The notes under the pieces are model-generated. The model made no database searches and was not told the origin of the DNA. It worked only from the letters and a program-made list of their open reading frames with translations. A stretch of 64,000 bases of DNA from Marivita sp051251565 (lineage in GTDB: Bacteria > Pseudomonadota > Alphaproteobacteria > Rhodobacterales > Rhodobacteraceae), in assembly GCF_051251565.1 (NCBI RefSeq), contig NZ_JBPOFB010000005.1, positions 62,001 to 126,000 on the forward strand. Reading direction: 5' to 3'. Positions 62,629 to 64,000 of the stretch are shown in pieces (within the stretch, counting starts at the first letter, position 1; each line of letters begins with the position of its first letter). Made by a program: the position numbers and the translations under genes.

Positions 62629-63654
62629 TCAGCCGCGCAATTGCGTGATCAAATCATCCATGTCTTGCGGCAAAGCAGCCTCAAACCGAAGGGTTTCGCC
62701 GCTCACAGGGTGTTCAAACCCCAAAACGGCAGCGTGCAAGGCCTGCCGGTCAAACGCCGCCAATAGCGCCATCGCCGCGTCGGACACCGCACCCTTGGCC
62801 ACTTTGCGTCGCCCACCATACACAGGATCACCGATCAACCCATGCCCCGCATGGGACATATGCACCCTGATCTGATGCGTGCGCCCAGTCTCCAAACGGC
62901 ACTCGACCAGCGACACCTGAGCCGGCGTGCCGAACACCTCCAGCACCCGCGCCCGCGTTATGGCGTGTTTACCGTGGCCAAAGAACACCGCCTGCCGCTG
63001 CCGATCGGTCTTGTGCCGCGCCAGATCGCTTGTGATCTTGATCACAGAACCCGGTTCAATCGACACACCCCGCACGCCGCGCAAGCGCGGATCGCCCGGA
63101 TCGGGATGCCCGTGCACCACCGCCTGGTACAGACGTTCGACACTATGCGCCGCAAATTGATCCGCAAGCCCGTGATGCGCGCGGTCCGATTTGGCAACGA
63201 CCAAAAGCCCGCTCGTGTCCTTGTCGATGCGGTGCACAATGCCTGGACGGCCCACGCCGCCCACACCCGACAACCGCCCGCCAAAATGATGCAACAGCGC
63301 GTTCACCAACGTGCCCGACGGCGTACCGGGGGCTGGATGCACCACCATGCCCACTGGTTTCATCACCACGATAAGGTCGTCATCCTCGAACCGCACGTCC
63401 AAGGGCAGGTCTTCTGCCTCTATGTGGCTTTCGGTTACGCCAGGCACCATGACTGCGATCACGTCGCCTTCCGCCACATTGGCCTTGGGATTGGTCAAAA
63501 CCTCTCCCTCGCGGCGCACCGCACCCGCTTCGATCAACCGCGCCAACCGCGTCCGCGACAGCGCCGCTTCCTCTGGCACGTCGCGTGCCAAAGCCTTATC
63601 AAGTCGGTTGGGCGGTGAAGCGCCAATGATGACGGTAATGATGGACTCAGACAT
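62629..63654 (-). CDS. RluA/RluD family pseudouridine synthase
   Basis: Isomerises specific uridines in rRNA to pseudouridine. The 341-residue protein has an N-terminal S4-like RNA-binding domain (about 15-75, LSRTRLARLIEAGAV) and the catalytic domain with the active-site Asp in HRIDKDTSGLLVVAKSD (near 142). The C-terminal RTHQIRVHMSHAGHGLIGDPVYG block is intact. ATG 63654 shares the bases CATG with the ATG of the diverging gene. RluD-like by length and S4 domain; exact target unproven. Confidence 0.93.
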   Translation of the reverse strand: MSESIITVIIGASPPNRLDKALARDVPEEAALSRTRLARLIEAGAVRREGEVLTNPKANVAEGDVIAVMVPGVTESHIEAEDLPLDVRFEDDDLIVVMKPVGMVVHPAPGTPSGTLVNALLHHFGGRLSGVGGVGRPGIVHRIDKDTSGLLVVAKSDRAHHGLADQFAAHSVERLYQAVVHGHPDPGDPRLRGVRGVSIEPGSVIKITSDLARHKTDRQRQAVFFGHGKHAITRARVLEVFGTPAQVSLVECRLETGRTHQIRVHMSHAGHGLIGDPVYGGRRKVAKGAVSDAAMALLAAFDRQALHAAVLGFEHPVSGETLRFEAALPQDMDDLITQLRG

Positions 63655-63958
63655 GGACAACGCCCCCGAAGATCAGCTCCCCGAACCAGCGAACCTGCGT
63701 TTCCTGCGTCGGCTGATAACGGTTCTGACCGCAACTATGATCGGCGGGGTCATACTCATCACGGCGCTGCTTGTCATCCGTTACAATCAAACCGCCGCCC
63801 CCTTGCCTGACACGATCACCCTGCCCGATGGCAGTACAGCAACGGCGTTCACGCAGGCCCGCAACTGGTATGCGGTTGTCACCGACAGCGATCAAATCCT
63901 GATCTTCGCCCGCGACACAGGTCGCCTGCTTCAAACCATTACGATCACCGCAGAGTAG
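63653..63958 (+). CDS. Small membrane protein, DUF6476-like
   Basis: A 101-residue protein with one hydrophobic helix (about 20-43) and a C-terminal domain with LPDGSTATAFTQARNWYAVVTDSDQ, matching what I know of the alphaproteobacterial DUF6476 family. ATG 63653 is used; an in-frame ATG at 63641 would add four residues. It diverges from the pseudouridine synthase with overlapping starts and has no clear ribosome-binding site. Function unknown. Confidence 0.75.
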   Translation: MDNAPEDQLPEPANLRFLRRLITVLTATMIGGVILITALLVIRYNQTAAPLPDTITLPDGSTATAFTQARNWYAVVTDSDQILIFARDTGRLLQTITITAE

Positions 63959-63961
63959 GAA

Positions 63962-64000
63962 TGGTACCAGCACCCCGGCTCGAACGGGGGACCTCTTGAT
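63962..64000 (-). tRNA. 3' part of a tRNA (isotype not determinable)
   Basis: The minus strand reads a T-arm CCCCG-TTCGAGC-CGGGG, then acceptor strand TGCTGGT, discriminator A and encoded CCA (63964-63962). Upstream, AGGTC (variable loop) and TCAAG (3' side of the anticodon stem) are visible. The anticodon and 5' half lie beyond the window. Confidence 0.85.

Noticed and set aside
1..64000. CRISPR array, prophage, transposon or integron
   Set aside because: No regularly spaced direct repeats, no integrase/transposase/recombinase motifs and no target-site duplications were seen; the only accessory-looking gene is the solitary nuclease.

Overview
The window looks like chromosomal DNA of a GC-rich alphaproteobacterium, most likely a Rhodobacterales/Roseobacter-clade member. 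The grounds are the gene content: a phaZ-phaC-phaP-phaR polyhydroxyalkanoate cluster with CTGC-N3-GCAG operators, several small families common in that order (DUF2842-like, DUF6476-like, DUF6524-like, DUF3422), an RpoH-type sigma factor, and many DMT/EamA and ABC transporters. I cannot name a species. Coding density is high, no gene-free stretch exceeds about 300 bases, and I see no rRNA, CRISPR array, transposase, integrase or prophage. A partial tRNA lies at the right edge.

Layout. 1-3.2 kb: 5'-truncated polyphosphate kinase followed by a Ppx/GppA phosphatase. 3.2-9.4 kb: DUF3422 membrane protein, a HemG-like flavodoxin, pntA-pntB transhydrogenase, an ICMT-like methyltransferase and a small unknown gene. 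9.5-20.7 kb: exporters (EamA, LysE/ArgO), purD, xseA, a YmdB-type phosphodiesterase, another EamA protein, an SLC13-type permease, a glutamine amidotransferase, a YebC protein, a secreted FG-GAP protein and a 2Fe-2S ferredoxin. 20.8-25.2 kb: a serine hydrolase, an isolated C-terminal fragment of the error-prone polymerase DnaE2, a lipoprotein and prpE behind clustered TTTGCAAA boxes. 25.3-31 kb: envelope protein quality control (Do/HtrA protease, DUF2065, HflC, HflK) and glutathione reductase. 31-41.6 kb: GNAT, rpiA, small envelope proteins, sdaA, EamA and thiamine diphosphokinase genes that overlap tail to tail, a 750-residue acidic protein of unknown function, DUF2842, purA, a membrane protein and secG. 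41.8-47.4 kb: pyrG, an AT-richer solitary HsdR_N-like nuclease, rlmJ and three small linked genes.

47.5-55.8 kb is a catabolic locus: a polar-amino-acid-type ABC transporter (ATPase, binding protein, two permeases), then two glutamine-synthetase-family ligases flanking a class I amidotransferase, and a PuuB-like FAD oxidase. The set resembles gamma-glutamylation pathways for putrescine or other primary amines, but the aldehyde dehydrogenase step is not in the window. 55.8-60.4 kb is the PHA locus with PhaR, phasin, synthase and depolymerase; three matching operators lie in the phaP and the divergent phaC/phaZ promoter regions. 60.5-64 kb: Gfo/Idh/MocA oxidoreductase, rpoH (with a candidate heat-shock promoter), an RluD-type pseudouridine synthase, a DUF6476-like protein, and the tRNA end.

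I found no obvious large undescribed system. The items most worth a second look are the orphan nuclease, the large acidic protein, the ligase-amidotransferase-ligase cassette, the DnaE2 fragment and several families of intergenic palindromes.
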